Below, piece after piece: positions 1-8,669 of a DNA stretch of 51,953 nucleotides (position 1 is its first letter; the number at the start of each line of letters is the position of its first letter). Source of the stretch: a virus; the IMG/VR virus record IMGVR_UViG_3300036670_000017, positions 1-51,953 of that record; one strand, given 5' to 3'. The notes under the pieces are model-generated. The model ran no database searches, was not told the origin of the DNA, and saw nothing but the letters and a program-made list of their open reading frames with translations. Position numbers and translations under genes: made by a program.

Positions 1-72
1 GTCGATGTCATGGCGTAGGGCGGTTTCGCTTTTGGTCATCTCCGCAAGGGAGAAGTTGGCGGTTAGTTTCAT
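1..72 (-). CDS. M15 peptidase, 5' fragment duplicated by the terminal overlap
   Basis: The first 24 codons of the lysis peptidase are repeated here and run off the left edge of the window. The complete gene is at 51469-51933. The ATG at 72-70 overlaps the stop codon of the upstream small secreted-protein gene (69-71), so the two are translationally coupled on the circular genome. This is an artefact of linear display, not a second or broken gene. Confidence 0.9.
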   Translation of the reverse strand, partial: MKLTANFSLAEMTKSETALRHDID

Positions 73-92
73 ATAAACTCTTCTTTAGGTAT
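1..92. repeat. Terminal direct repeat, left copy (circular assembly overlap)
   Basis: These 92 bases are identical to 51862-51953 at the other end of the window. The simplest reading is that a circular or circularly permuted genome was assembled with its ends overlapping, giving a unit of about 51,861 bp. A true short terminal repeat of the packaged DNA cannot be excluded from sequence alone. The overlap falls inside the M15 peptidase gene, so no gene is really interrupted here. Confidence 0.95.
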
Positions 93-263
93 CTGTACGC
101 ATGTAAGCTCAAAAGCGTCAACGCTTAAGTCTGTGGATAGTTTGTGTCTGACCGCGTAATTTTTCTGTTCGCATTGGCTGGCGGTTGCCGTTAAAGTGCC
201 GTTAGCAAACCCGCAGGCACCGTTAGTAAAACAAATAAACGCAACAGGCACCCAGAAAGACAT
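69..263 (-). CDS. Small secreted or membrane-anchored protein of the lysis cassette
   Basis: A 64-residue protein with a short hydrophobic N-terminus (about residues 3-20) followed by a small polar domain containing two cysteines (Cys31, Cys55) that could form a disulfide in the periplasm. It lies between the holin gene and the M15 peptidase gene and overlaps the latter's start, so it belongs to the lysis cassette. A GGGGGT ribosome site precedes the ATG. A spanin-like or accessory lysis role is possible from position and export signal, but no family is recognised and the function is unproven. Confidence 0.6.
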   Translation of the reverse strand: MSFWVPVAFICFTNGACGFANGTLTATASQCEQKNYAVRHKLSTDLSVDAFELTCVQIPKEEFI

Positions 264-277
264 AGCGTACCCCCAAA

Positions 278-775
278 CTATTTTACAACGGACCTCAACT
301 GCTCACCTTTATCTTTACTACCAACGCTAGAGCCGAAGTAGTAGCTTAGGATTTGTGTTACGGCGGCGGATAGCACGCCCAAGATGTAAATCAGGATGTC
401 CTTGGCCTCGGGCTTCACTTCCACAAAGATGAGCACTGCGAACAGCAGAAACGATAAACCCACAACGCCTAGCGCCAAAGCGGGTGTCACAATTTTGTTA
501 AGGAGAGGCGCATTTGCGCTTGAAGCAATGGCCATTTCGCGCTCACGAGCGCTGTTTTTATCTGCAAGAATAGCTTTAAATTTGTCGTGTTCGAGTTGCT
601 TGATTTTGGCTTCCGCTTCGGGGTCTTTGTTAATTGCCTGCATTACAGCGTCTACTTCGTCTTTGACGCCAAGCTGTTTAGAAAGCGCACTAACTGCCAT
701 GCCAGCCAGAGGACCACCAAGTACAGTAGCAATACCGGGCGCGAAGCCTTTAACCATTGAAATAAGTTCATCCAT
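278..775 (-). CDS. Holin, GTA/3TM-like family
   Basis: A 165-residue protein. The N-terminus (residues 3-35) is glycine/alanine-rich and amphipathic to hydrophobic. A charged, helical middle follows, then two clear transmembrane segments (about residues 98-120 and 126-148), ending with a YFGSS-x-GSKDK-type tail. This layout and the C-terminal motif match phage and gene-transfer-agent holins of the three-transmembrane type, which permeabilise the inner membrane so that the lysis enzyme can reach the cell wall. The gene overlaps the upstream membrane-protein gene by 8 bases and precedes the small secreted protein and the M15 peptidase. The ribosome site is GGGGCGG. Another phage membrane-protein role is possible but less likely. 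Confidence 0.75.
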   Translation of the reverse strand: MDELISMVKGFAPGIATVLGGPLAGMAVSALSKQLGVKDEVDAVMQAINKDPEAEAKIKQLEHDKFKAILADKNSAREREMAIASSANAPLLNKIVTPALALGVVGLSFLLFAVLIFVEVKPEAKDILIYILGVLSAAVTQILSYYFGSSVGSKDKGEQLRSVVK

Positions 776-1214
776 TTCCGCCCCTTGTGTATATGGCCCA
801 CACCAATACGGCGATAACTATTACACCAGTCACCACCGATATAACAATCAGAAAGCCATTTATCCAAGCCCAAATCGTTTGTTTGCGCTTATATCTAGCT
901 AGCGCTTCAGCCTTGACCGCCGCATCTCGTTTTCGCTTGGCATCAGCTTGAAACTGCAACCAATCGTCCCACAACCCGGCCCGCCCGCAGTAGATCATTA
1001 GCTCTTGCAGCTCTTGTTCGTTTCGTTTGATAGCCTCTAGTGCAAAGAACGCTTCTGAATCAGAGCCTGATTGACTAGCTTTTTTAGCTATCGCGGCTTT
1101 GTTGTCAAAGAAGCTGAACAAGTGCTGCCCCGCTGCCATGATGTCTCCACCATTGGCAACCGTTTCTTTAATAACTGCAAAGGCAGCGTTGGCGATAGCC
1201 AGTTCAGCAAGCAC
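768..1214 (-). CDS. Membrane protein next to holin, possible lysis accessory or virion protein
   Basis: A 148-residue protein starting with GTG. Residues 1-35 are mildly hydrophobic. The middle (about 60-110) is a charged helix rich in Lys, Ala and Glu containing a LxELMIYCGxAGLWDDW-type stretch, and there is one strong transmembrane segment at about residues 113-140. No good ribosome site precedes the GTG, but the stop of the upstream small basic gene is only 5 bases away, so translation is probably coupled. It overlaps the holin gene by 8 bases. It could be an inner-membrane spanin-like or holin-regulating protein; the family is seen in phages without a settled function. Confidence 0.6.
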   Translation of the reverse strand: MLAELAIANAAFAVIKETVANGGDIMAAGQHLFSFFDNKAAIAKKASQSGSDSEAFFALEAIKRNEQELQELMIYCGRAGLWDDWLQFQADAKRKRDAAVKAEALARYKRKQTIWAWINGFLIVISVVTGVIVIAVLVWAIYTRGGNG

Positions 1215-1218
1215 GAGG

Positions 1219-1386
1219 CTACTTCGCTTTCTTGGCTGTCTTGGCTGTCTTGGCGGACTTTTTAAAGTCGTTCGCCGTAGGGGCGGCCTTAGAGCCGGGC
1301 TTGTTCATGCGTTCGCCACTGCCCGCCTTAATGCGGGCCTGCTTGGCATTGATATTGGCGTAGAGGCCTTGTTTCTTAGCGGGCAT
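1219..1386 (-). CDS. Small lysine-rich phage protein (MPAKKQGLYANI type)
   Basis: A 55-residue, strongly basic protein beginning MPAKKQGLYANI, with a central GSGERMNKPGSK segment and a C-terminal lysine/alanine/threonine repeat (SAKTAKTAKKAK). Small proteins of this look are widespread near the tail or lysis genes of podovirus-like phages, where they remain uncharacterised. An AAGGAAAA ribosome site lies just upstream of the ATG, and the gene fits neatly in the gap between the RCC1-repeat protein (starts upstream) and the membrane protein (downstream). The basic character would suit nucleic-acid or membrane-phosphate binding, but that is a guess. Confidence 0.75.
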   Translation of the reverse strand: MPAKKQGLYANINAKQARIKAGSGERMNKPGSKAAPTANDFKKSAKTAKTAKKAK

Positions 1387-1395
1387 GGTTTTCCT

Positions 1396-3060
1396 TTAGA
1401 ACGGTACGGGCATGGGAACGTATGAGTTCTCGTCATCGTCCTCTGGCAACGAAGATTCGCCTGCATAGCCGCCCACAAAGAGCTGCCCGTCAGAGGCGAG
1501 TAGCCCGACTGAGCCTTCAGAGGTGTGCCCCCAGCAGGCGATATCAACAATCGTCGCGTTGCCCGTAGGGACAGTGTTAACCGCGCTGAGCAGACGGTTC
1601 GTAGTGTCCCCAGTCAGCAGCTGTCCGTTGCCGTTATAACCCCACGAGCGGCAAGTACCATCGGCGAGTAGCGCCATAGCCCAGTTGTTCGAGCCTGAGC
1701 CCCCATGGACAACCTTTTGCACGGTTTGGCCAAGATCGATCTGTTGGAACGTCGTCCGGTCGCCAATAGGCTCAGAGCCGTTCGCGCCGTAGTCGCCCGC
1801 TCCGCAGGCCCACAGCGTGCCGTCTGTCTTGATAATCATGACAACGGGGTAGTCGTAGCCGCCCGCAAACACCTGCGCAACGTCAGTCGTCGCTTGTGCG
1901 TAAGAAAGGCTGACGGTGGTGTTTCCGATGCCTAGCTGTCCGTCAGAGTTGCGTCCCGCGCTGTGCAGCGTGTTGTCACTGTCCAGCGCATACGACGACC
2001 CGGGGCCGCAAAAGACCTTGACGATGGTCTTGCCACTAATCGAGCCTGTTGTCCGGGCAACGGCCAAGTTAGACTGCGTTGTGCTGCCTGAGCCAAGCTG
2101 CCCCTCGTCGTTCCTGCCCCATGAGTACAGCGTGCCGTTTGCCTTGACAGCAAAGACCGCCATGTGCGTCTCTCGCGTGGCCGCAACGTCGACAATGTCG
2201 GTCACGGCAGGTACGAGGTTAAAGTTGGTGCGCTGGGTGGTGTCGCCTTGGCCGAGCTGCCCATACCCGTTGTATCCGCATGAGTGGACGGTGCCGTCGT
2301 CGCACAGAGCAATAACTGTGTGCGAATTCTGAGTGCCGCCGGGCATGGCTAGATGGGTAACCACTTTGCCGTTGATGGAGTTTAGCGCGTTGGCGCTAGC
2401 GTTATATGGCACGCGTGGGTCTGATAAGTCTCCTGTGCCTATTTGTCCCTGTGGGTTGTCACCCCAGCCCCACAGCTCGCCGTTCTTGTCGATACAGTAC
2501 ATCGAGGCGTTCCACGTTAAGTACAGCTTTTCCGCGCCGGGAAAACCCGCCGGGAACCCCGGACGCTGTGGGTAAGAGCGGTCGTTAGTAGTGCCGTCGC
2601 CGAGCTTGTAGATCGCGTTGTCGCCCCACATCCGAACGCTGTCGTCGTTCATGATAACGCCGAACGTGCGGTACGTATTCACCTGCGAGTGCTTCTCAGT
2701 TACGCTGGCTGGAAACGCTTTGACGCGGGTAGACGAGCGTACGTCAGCGGGGCCCCACACAGGAAGCAGCGTGTCTTTGTCTACCTGTAACACTTCACCC
2801 GCAGCACCTATAGGTAGTGCGACTAGCCCGGTTCCGTTGTTGTATATCAGTTCCCCTGCGGCGGTGGTAACACTACTTGTTCCTTGCGCGAATAGGGCCC
2901 AGTTCGCGCCCACCACTGGCACAACGCCCACTGTACCGTCGAGGAGGCAGATAAAGCTGCTGCCGCCGGACTCGACGACGTCTTGCTTGGCGTAGGTTGT
3001 TGCGGCATTGTAAGGGCCTTTCCAGCTAAAGGCGATCTTGCCTAGATTGATGCTTGCCAT
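1396..3060 (-). CDS. RCC1-repeat beta-propeller tail protein, copy 2
   Basis: A 554-residue protein. A short N-terminal segment with WKG-Y...TTY...DVV (about residues 14-31) resembles attachment modules found at the start of phage tail-fibre proteins. From about residue 110 to the end there are about seven to eight repeats of the RCC1 type, with the signature (S/C)WG-N--GQLG-G, so the chain should fold as a seven-bladed beta-propeller. It lies directly downstream of a second RCC1-repeat gene with the same architecture and the same C-terminal DDD-E--YVP motif, so the pair arose by duplication. Position after the tail-fibre genes suggests a receptor-binding or tail-tip role. The ribosome site is AAGAGG. 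Confidence 0.8.
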   Translation of the reverse strand: MASINLGKIAFSWKGPYNAATTYAKQDVVESGGSSFICLLDGTVGVVPVVGANWALFAQGTSSVTTAAGELIYNNGTGLVALPIGAAGEVLQVDKDTLLPVWGPADVRSSTRVKAFPASVTEKHSQVNTYRTFGVIMNDDSVRMWGDNAIYKLGDGTTNDRSYPQRPGFPAGFPGAEKLYLTWNASMYCIDKNGELWGWGDNPQGQIGTGDLSDPRVPYNASANALNSINGKVVTHLAMPGGTQNSHTVIALCDDGTVHSCGYNGYGQLGQGDTTQRTNFNLVPAVTDIVDVAATRETHMAVFAVKANGTLYSWGRNDEGQLGSGSTTQSNLAVARTTGSISGKTIVKVFCGPGSSYALDSDNTLHSAGRNSDGQLGIGNTTVSLSYAQATTDVAQVFAGGYDYPVVMIIKTDGTLWACGAGDYGANGSEPIGDRTTFQQIDLGQTVQKVVHGGSGSNNWAMALLADGTCRSWGYNGNGQLLTGDTTNRLLSAVNTVPTGNATIVDIACWGHTSEGSVGLLASDGQLFVGGYAGESSLPEDDDENSYVPMPVPF

Positions 3061-3072
3061 TGTATGTACCTC

Positions 3073-4722
3073 TTAAAAAATGATTTGGCGGGGGACGTAT
3101 GTGTCTTCGGAATCGTCGTCGCCGTTGATGCCGTAGGCACCATAGCCACAGGAGTAGACCTGTCCGTCCGAAGTTAGGCAGTGCAACGTGCAATCATACG
3201 TAGCGTCATAAACATTACCGGAGACCTGAAAGTCGACAATGGTCTTGTTCAGCAGGACATCGCCGCCTTCTGGTATCTTGTTGTTGTTGTTCCCCACGCC
3301 ATGGGCGCCCCTGCTGTTGCCGCCCCACCCAACCATTGTGCCGTCGGTACGCAGCGCGAACGCCGTACCACCGTACCGTGCGCCGAACGCTTTCATGCGG
3401 GCTACGTTTGTTAGCGCAGACCCGCCTATGGTCGCCCACGTGGTGCGGTTGCCGCCGCCGCCGCCGAGGCCGACGCTGTCGTGGCCAGTGTGCTGCACAG
3501 TGCCATCAGTCATACGAGCCAGCATGCGTTCGTAGCCGCCAGTAATCAGGACTGCTTCTGCAACGCCAGATAGAATTTTCGGCGGGTAGTCCGCGTAGTT
3601 GGTGTACCATAGAGAAACGTTATAGTCGATGCCGAAGCCGTGGCTGACTTGGGCGCCGTTGCTCCCGTACGCGTACAGGTCGCCATTCTCTAGAAGAATA
3701 GTGCCGCCACGGTAGTACTGGGCCGCCGCGTCCCAGTGGCCGTCCGACTCCGCATAGGTAACCTCCTTAACTGCTTTGTCAAACCCCCACGGGTGAAACA
3801 GCTGGTGCGGGTACTCTATGGGCCCGTGCGACATGTTATCCTCACCTGCTGTCCACATCTGCCCTTCGCGGCTGATAAACGCCGAAACCCCGTAGGTGCC
3901 GCCGCCGCAGAAAACCTTGGCGATAGGTGTGTCGATGGTGAACGGGATAATCCGAGGCGTAGGGGACGTGCCCGTGATACCCTGCGAGTTGTTGTTGTTG
4001 CTCCCGATACCATACACGCGGCCTTGGTCATCGATTGCAAACGCCTGTCGTATGCCATACCAGTCCATGGCGCCGACAATATCGACGATCTTGGTGGAAG
4101 ATGCGATGTCGCCGTACCCGTTTATCTTGGTCGGGATATTGTTCTGTGCGCCAGTCCCCGCCATGTTCTGCACGTTAGCGCCGCTGTGCCAAAGACCGCC
4201 TTCAGCATCGACGTAGTACCACATGTCCCACACAATGAGCATCTTGACAACGCGCGGAGTAAACGGGGGAAAAGCGACTCTGGTGGGACTCGTCCGGCCT
4301 ATGTCGCCTGCGTCACCGGCGCCGCCTTGGCCGTTGTCCGCCGCGCCCCAAGAGCGCATAGAGCCATCGTGCATAAACGCGGCCATAGAGTGACGCGACT
4401 GGTAGTACTGGCCGGGGCGGTAGCAGTCAGCTAGGCCGGTTGCTAGCGTGCCATTGCGGGTGTCTTGGAACCGAAACTCGACTCCGCCAGCGCCATTAGA
4501 GTGCAGAGCCATGTTGCCAAAGCCGCCAACGGATACCCCGCCTGTGAGCAGATGCCCCTTCGCTGTAGCTTCCTGCTGACCCAGCGCAAACGCCTCAAGC
4601 ACACCGTTGCGCACGACATACGCGCCGCCGTTCTTGTACACGACGTCATTATCGCTGTACGTTAGGAACTCACTGTAGAGCCCCTTCCAGCGGTACCCGA
4701 TTTGGCTAATGTCTATGTTCAT
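3073..4722 (-). CDS. RCC1-repeat beta-propeller tail protein, copy 1
   Basis: A 549-residue paralogue of the next gene downstream. The N-terminus has the same WKG-Y...TY...DVV signature (about residues 13-29), followed by about eight degenerate RCC1-type repeats (for example MRSWGAADNGQGGAG and MVGWGGNSRGAHGVG) and the same C-terminal DDD-E--YVP ending. The two proteins differ strongly between repeats, so they may bind different surface ligands. The ATG overlaps the stop of the upstream fibre gene (ATGA), so the set is translated together. The RCC1 fold is clear from the repeats; the adhesin role is inferred from position. Confidence 0.8.
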   Translation of the reverse strand: MNIDISQIGYRWKGLYSEFLTYSDNDVVYKNGGAYVVRNGVLEAFALGQQEATAKGHLLTGGVSVGGFGNMALHSNGAGGVEFRFQDTRNGTLATGLADCYRPGQYYQSRHSMAAFMHDGSMRSWGAADNGQGGAGDAGDIGRTSPTRVAFPPFTPRVVKMLIVWDMWYYVDAEGGLWHSGANVQNMAGTGAQNNIPTKINGYGDIASSTKIVDIVGAMDWYGIRQAFAIDDQGRVYGIGSNNNNSQGITGTSPTPRIIPFTIDTPIAKVFCGGGTYGVSAFISREGQMWTAGEDNMSHGPIEYPHQLFHPWGFDKAVKEVTYAESDGHWDAAAQYYRGGTILLENGDLYAYGSNGAQVSHGFGIDYNVSLWYTNYADYPPKILSGVAEAVLITGGYERMLARMTDGTVQHTGHDSVGLGGGGGNRTTWATIGGSALTNVARMKAFGARYGGTAFALRTDGTMVGWGGNSRGAHGVGNNNNKIPEGGDVLLNKTIVDFQVSGNVYDATYDCTLHCLTSDGQVYSCGYGAYGINGDDDSEDTYVPRQIIF

Positions 4723-5570
4723 AGGTTAATCACCAGATTGTTGTTCACGATACTGTAGGAGACGCCGTCGCCGATAGCCCACGTAGTATACTCCGCCACA
4801 TCGTAGTCGTCGGTACCCACAGTGTGCACTAGCGACGCCTTATCCGCACTCAGCTTGAAGCCGTAAAACGTGGGGCGCGCGACAGAGGAAACAAGTTCGT
4901 ACCCAGTCTCGTCGACCTTGACGCGCAGAAAGTTCGAGCTTTCGCCCGCTAGCGAGTTGGGGATGTTGATAGACGCGGCTGCGGTCTCCGCAGCAGTCTG
5001 AGCGGCGGTTGCAGCTCCTTCTGCAGCTTCTGCGGCGGCCTGTGCTGCCTCGGCCTCATCACGAGCCGCGCGGGCCTCTAGCTCGGCGTTAGTGGCGTCA
5101 CCACCTATGCGGCCCCAACCAGTCAGGTTACTGTAGCCCTCGAACTGCTCTAGGTCGGTGTTGTACCGAAGGTAGCCTGCTGCGGGGGTTAGGCCACGTT
5201 CTGCGGTCGTGCCCTGTGGAATCAGCGCTGAGCCATCTACATCTGCACGACGGACCACTTGGTTGAACATCTGCTCAATCGCAGCGGCGTTCATGCGCAA
5301 AGCAATTGGGTCACCAGCGTTCCACATGCGCGCGTAGGTGCCATCCTGCCCACGAACTACTGTCATGGCATCGTTCAAGCGCGCCGTAACCTTAACGATC
5401 TCGCGGTCTAGGGAGGCGTTTTCCAACGTCAGGTAGAAGAAGTCGCCGACAACGGTCAGCGCAGGGAAACGCGCGCCCTGCCCCGGCTCAACGGCGATAG
5501 TGACCGCCTCGTCGTCAACACCGGCAGCCAGCGTTGACTGGGCAAAGTTTGTAAATTTAATGTCAGCCAT
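4719..5570 (-). CDS. Tail fibre protein with alanine-rich coiled coil
   Basis: A 283-residue protein. The N-terminal part (about 1-100) carries the AMTVVRGQDGT motif common at the base of phage tail-fibre proteins. The middle (about 165-205) is an Ala/Glu-rich helix with heptad character, likely a trimeric coiled coil, followed by a small beta-rich C-terminal domain. It lies between a neck/tail protein and the RCC1-repeat proteins and overlaps the next gene by 4 bases. The short C-terminus suggests that it acts as a stalk or adaptor carrying other receptor-binding proteins, perhaps the RCC1 propellers. The ribosome site is AAGGCA. Confidence 0.7.
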   Translation of the reverse strand: MADIKFTNFAQSTLAAGVDDEAVTIAVEPGQGARFPALTVVGDFFYLTLENASLDREIVKVTARLNDAMTVVRGQDGTYARMWNAGDPIALRMNAAAIEQMFNQVVRRADVDGSALIPQGTTAERGLTPAAGYLRYNTDLEQFEGYSNLTGWGRIGGDATNAELEARAARDEAEAAQAAAEAAEGAATAAQTAAETAAASINIPNSLAGESSNFLRVKVDETGYELVSSVARPTFYGFKLSADKASLVHTVGTDDYDVAEYTTWAIGDGVSYSIVNNNLVINL

Positions 5571-5578
5571 AGAGTGCC

Positions 5579-6265
5579 TTATGCGAAAGGTTGCATCTGG
5601 ACGGCTAAGTCGTCCGTGTTGTAGCCGCGTAGTGCGCGGTCACGTGCTGAGGCGAGAAGATGCGTCCAGTGTTTGCCGTGGAGCGCTGCCAGTTTTGGCT
5701 CGGCCCACGCGCGTCCGTTCATCAGCATAAGGTCGTACATCGTGCCGTGAAAGATTACGCGCTGAAACTCGTTGTAGAGGTCCAAGTCCCACCCAGTAGC
5801 CGTAGCAGAGGGGCGGAGATACCCGCGCAAGTTCAGCGTGCCGACTGCGTCCGGTACTGGTGCCAGCAGCACCTCGCCCAGCGTGGCGCTAGTGACGTGG
5901 CGCGGAGAACCACTCGAGCCCTCGGGCCAGTCGGCAAAACGCTGCTTGACGGCGGTCAGCTTTTCCCACGTGAGCACCGTCTTGCGTCCCCCGATAAGCG
6001 TGTACGCCGAGGTAACGTCCGTGCACACGGCGTTCGCCACGGGTGGCAGCAGGGGGTAGGCTACCTGCCCAACCTTAATGTCGACCGGCAGGAAGTCCTC
6101 GTGCCATACCTTGGCGCGTTGGCACATGTCAGAGATGACTTTGTGTGCCGTGCGCGCTATTACAGGGTCGGGGCAAGCTGGGACGTATGGAGCGATATCG
6201 TCCACCATGTCGTCGAACAAAATCGACTGGGTGGTGTTGACGGTGGGAGTTAAGACAATAGCCAT
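5579..6265 (-). CDS. Conserved neck/tail virion protein
   Basis: A 228-residue soluble protein with no membrane segment. The C-terminal half contains an EFQRVIFHGTMYDLMLMNGRAW stretch followed by a helix with WTHLLASARDRALRG. Proteins with this pattern are found among the structural genes of many podovirus-like phages between the adaptor and the fibre genes, and are annotated as virion or tail proteins of unknown detail. It sits between the jelly-roll-ended fibre protein and the coiled-coil fibre. A role in the neck or in completing the tail is likely by position. The ribosome site AAGGCACC matches those of its neighbours. Confidence 0.55.
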   Translation of the reverse strand: MAIVLTPTVNTTQSILFDDMVDDIAPYVPACPDPVIARTAHKVISDMCQRAKVWHEDFLPVDIKVGQVAYPLLPPVANAVCTDVTSAYTLIGGRKTVLTWEKLTAVKQRFADWPEGSSGSPRHVTSATLGEVLLAPVPDAVGTLNLRGYLRPSATATGWDLDLYNEFQRVIFHGTMYDLMLMNGRAWAEPKLAALHGKHWTHLLASARDRALRGYNTDDLAVQMQPFA

Positions 6266-6274
6266 CGTGGTGCC

Positions 6275-7798
6275 TTACTGAATCTGCTGCATGCTTACGC
6301 TTACAGACGGAATTGAGGGGCAGAACGCCTGCGGCGCGGCTGCTTCGAGGATACTCGTAGCGTCGTCAGAAGCCCACACCAACTCGTAGTACGCGCCAGC
6401 CGTAACGGCGAGCGTGTACCCCCAAGCGGCTACAACGTGCCCTTGCCCACCCTTCTCAGTCAGCGTCTTAGTGCTGCCGGGAACGTCTACCCCATTCCTA
6501 CGCAGCCACACCCAGAACTGGGCGGTTGAGCCGCCCGGCTTGTTCAGCTGCGCGCGAAAGTCGAGGCGGTACAGCCCGGGTCGGTTAGGTGTGATGCGCG
6601 ACGCGCTAATCAGTGCGATGCCGCTGGCGATGTCGATAGTGTTGTACGTTATTACGGAGGCCGTGTTATCCGCAGGTAGCGTCTGGCTTACACTGCTGCT
6701 AAATGCGCCGTAGTGGTGGTGGTCTGACAAGTACGGGCGCACAAGCAGCGTGCCCGTCGTGGCGCCGACGCGTAGGACGACGCCTATCAGGATGTGTTGG
6801 TTCGGGACCGCAGGCTCGAGATTCGTGAGTCCGCCCGGCACCGTGGGGCTGGCGTAGACAAGGTCGCCCGCTGCCCACACTTCACCAAACTGAAATCCTG
6901 TGGTGTTGACGCTGCGGACCTTGCCCAGCGTCGTAGCCCGCCCGTAGGAGTTTGGCGCTACATCTTGCGTCACCACGCCGATGGTGTACATCGGCTCGTA
7001 CGTGTCAGTAGCTGTTACCAGCCGCCCATAGGGGATAGAGTTGGTGTTGTCCACGCCGTCAAACGACACCACTTGACCCGAGGTCATTAGCGTGGATGTA
7101 TTATTGGTGAACGCGATAAATGTCTCTTCAAACATCTGGCCCACTACGCCGCCGCTGAGGCCAACGTCAAGCGTTAGCTCGTTGGTGTTTAGGCGAATCT
7201 CACCAAAGCCGATAGTGCCGGTCGCACCAGAGGCAAGCTGCACGGAGGTAAAGCGCCCCCGGTCGGGTGCGCTAATGCCAACAGGGGAGCTATTGACAGT
7301 GCTGCCAGTGACTGCCACCCCGGACGCCGTGCCGCCAGTAATGGCTGACGTAGCTATCGTGGAGCCGCTAATACCCACGCCGCTGACGGTTGTACCTGCC
7401 AGCGTGCCGCCAACAATCGTGTTGGCAGAGAGTGTGGAGCTCTGAACCGCGCTACCGACGACAGTGCCGTTGCTAAACGAACTGTCTATGATGGCTGCGT
7501 TGGAGATGTCTGTTACTACGCTGTCGTCGATGTCTTCTAAGATGACGTCAGCCACGGTTACGGGACTAAACCCCGCCTTTGTAACGACGATGTCGTACCG
7601 ATCATCCGGCGCATAGAACGCCACCGCTCCCGTGGCTGTGCTGGTAAACGGGTTCGACTTCGCAGTAACGCCGTTATCGCTGTACAACGAAGCGCGGGTG
7701 GTTGTGCCCGTGATAAACACGTCTACGGTGGCGTTACCGAGGGGCGTCAGTACACCGCCGTTCCCGGCGGCTGTTGCCGTATCAATAAACTTCTGCAT
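6275..7798 (-). CDS. Tail or head fibre protein with repeat stalk and jelly-roll-like end
   Basis: A 507-residue protein. Residues 1-85 form a domain of the phage-fibre N-terminal type (VDVFITGTTTRASLYSDNG, then YDIVVTKAGFS). Residues about 95-185 are short hydrophobic repeats of the form GS-I--S-I-GGT, ending in a PVGISAPDRGRFTSVQL motif typical of fibre shafts. The C-terminal third (about 365-507) is beta-rich with GLYRLDFRAQLN and FWVWLRRNGVDV stretches, resembling C1q/TNF-like jelly rolls that trimerise and bind ligands. It lies just downstream of the head-tail adaptor gene. Whether it decorates the tail or the neck/head cannot be told from sequence. Confidence 0.7.
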   Translation of the reverse strand: MQKFIDTATAAGNGGVLTPLGNATVDVFITGTTTRASLYSDNGVTAKSNPFTSTATGAVAFYAPDDRYDIVVTKAGFSPVTVADVILEDIDDSVVTDISNAAIIDSSFSNGTVVGSAVQSSTLSANTIVGGTLAGTTVSGVGISGSTIATSAITGGTASGVAVTGSTVNSSPVGISAPDRGRFTSVQLASGATGTIGFGEIRLNTNELTLDVGLSGGVVGQMFEETFIAFTNNTSTLMTSGQVVSFDGVDNTNSIPYGRLVTATDTYEPMYTIGVVTQDVAPNSYGRATTLGKVRSVNTTGFQFGEVWAAGDLVYASPTVPGGLTNLEPAVPNQHILIGVVLRVGATTGTLLVRPYLSDHHHYGAFSSSVSQTLPADNTASVITYNTIDIASGIALISASRITPNRPGLYRLDFRAQLNKPGGSTAQFWVWLRRNGVDVPGSTKTLTEKGGQGHVVAAWGYTLAVTAGAYYELVWASDDATSILEAAAPQAFCPSIPSVSVSMQQIQ

Positions 7799-7806
7799 GG
7801 TGCGCC

Positions 7807-8448
7807 TTATTTAGTGGTCTTGCTTGCGCCGCCGTCAGCCGTGTCTGCAACTGCACGAGACAACAAGCCGCTAGCCAGCGAAGTAGTGTAGGACTCTTGG
7901 AACATACGTGCGCGGCCTGACTCGACGTGCTCAGCGTCAAGTGACTCCATCAGCCAGCAAACACCGTCTAGGATGGTTGGCAAGTACGCGTCGCTTAGCT
8001 CAATCGCCTGCGCGAGCGTGTAGTTCGGCAGTGTTTGCGCGTAGGCAACCGTTAGCTGCTCGCCACCCGCCGAAGCTGGATACACGTAGAATCGGTTGGG
8101 GTCGCGCGGCGCGCGCATCCATATGGTCGTTGGGCCAGTATAGCCGTTACGCCACTTGGGGAACATGACGTCCAGCACCTGCTGATCTACTTCTTTGGGC
8201 ACAAGGCCCTGCGAGTTGGCCAGCACGTCCATGAAACGCATGGACTCCGTAGGAGCGCTCTGCAGCGCCCCGGGCACGGTAATTAGTGGTGTGATCTTAA
8301 TAAATAAATCCGGGCGCACAACCAGCATCCGCTTTAGGACTTGGTTTACTTTGCGCACGATGTAGTCGTCGCTGTACCGGTATGGCGTCATCTCGTCGAG
8401 CAGGAGCTCGCGCGCCTCAATTACGATGTCAGCGACGGTAAAGCTCAT
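7807..8448 (-). CDS. Head-tail adaptor protein (DUF6682-like)
   Basis: A 213-residue, mainly helical protein. The opening (VADIVIEARELLLDE...RYSDDYIVRKVNQVLKRMLVVRPDLF) matches the pattern of phage connector/adaptor proteins that form a ring beneath the portal. The later YVYPASAGGEQLTVAYAQTLPNYT region is also typical of that group, which I relate to DUF6682. Position directly after coat and a small conserved protein supports the call. The ATG overlaps the upstream stop (ATGA), with GAGG as ribosome site. Confidence 0.65.
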   Translation of the reverse strand: MSFTVADIVIEARELLLDEMTPYRYSDDYIVRKVNQVLKRMLVVRPDLFIKITPLITVPGALQSAPTESMRFMDVLANSQGLVPKEVDQQVLDVMFPKWRNGYTGPTTIWMRAPRDPNRFYVYPASAGGEQLTVAYAQTLPNYTLAQAIELSDAYLPTILDGVCWLMESLDAEHVESGRARMFQESYTTSLASGLLSRAVADTADGGASKTTK

Positions 8449-8669
8449 GGCATGCCTCGTGAGGCCTCGGCTAGTAGGTCTTCCTCGGTGTACTGCGACA
8501 CCGTGCCAGTGGCCTTCTTCTTGATAGGCTTGGCGACAGCCTTAGCAGCTACGGGTGCTCGATCAGGATAGGCCTGTGCTTCGGTGACCTCTTCACAGAG
8601 CGTGTCTTTGGCGAGAATGGGGTTCCACTCGTATATCGTGCCGTCTTGTGTATGTCGGAGATACCGCAT
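8445..8669 (-). CDS. Small conserved protein between coat and adaptor genes
   Basis: A 74-residue protein starting MRYLRHTQDGTIYEWNPILA, followed by a CEEVTEAQAYPDR segment and a lysine/alanine-rich linker. Such proteins commonly follow the coat gene in podovirus-like phages and have no assigned function. It has its own AAGGAC ribosome site and starts only 19 bases after the first of two terminators, so its mRNA must come from read-through of the coat transcript or from a promoter I cannot see. It overlaps the adaptor gene by 4 bases. Confidence 0.7.
   Translation of the reverse strand: MRYLRHTQDGTIYEWNPILAKDTLCEEVTEAQAYPDRAPVAAKAVAKPIKKKATGTVSQYTEEDLLAEASRGMP

Noticed and set aside
5355-5367. 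Exact match to the iteron AACTACTGTCATG inside the coiled-coil fibre gene
   Set aside because: It encodes the conserved AMTVVRG motif on the minus strand, so the match is explained by codon use. It is a single copy far from the array.
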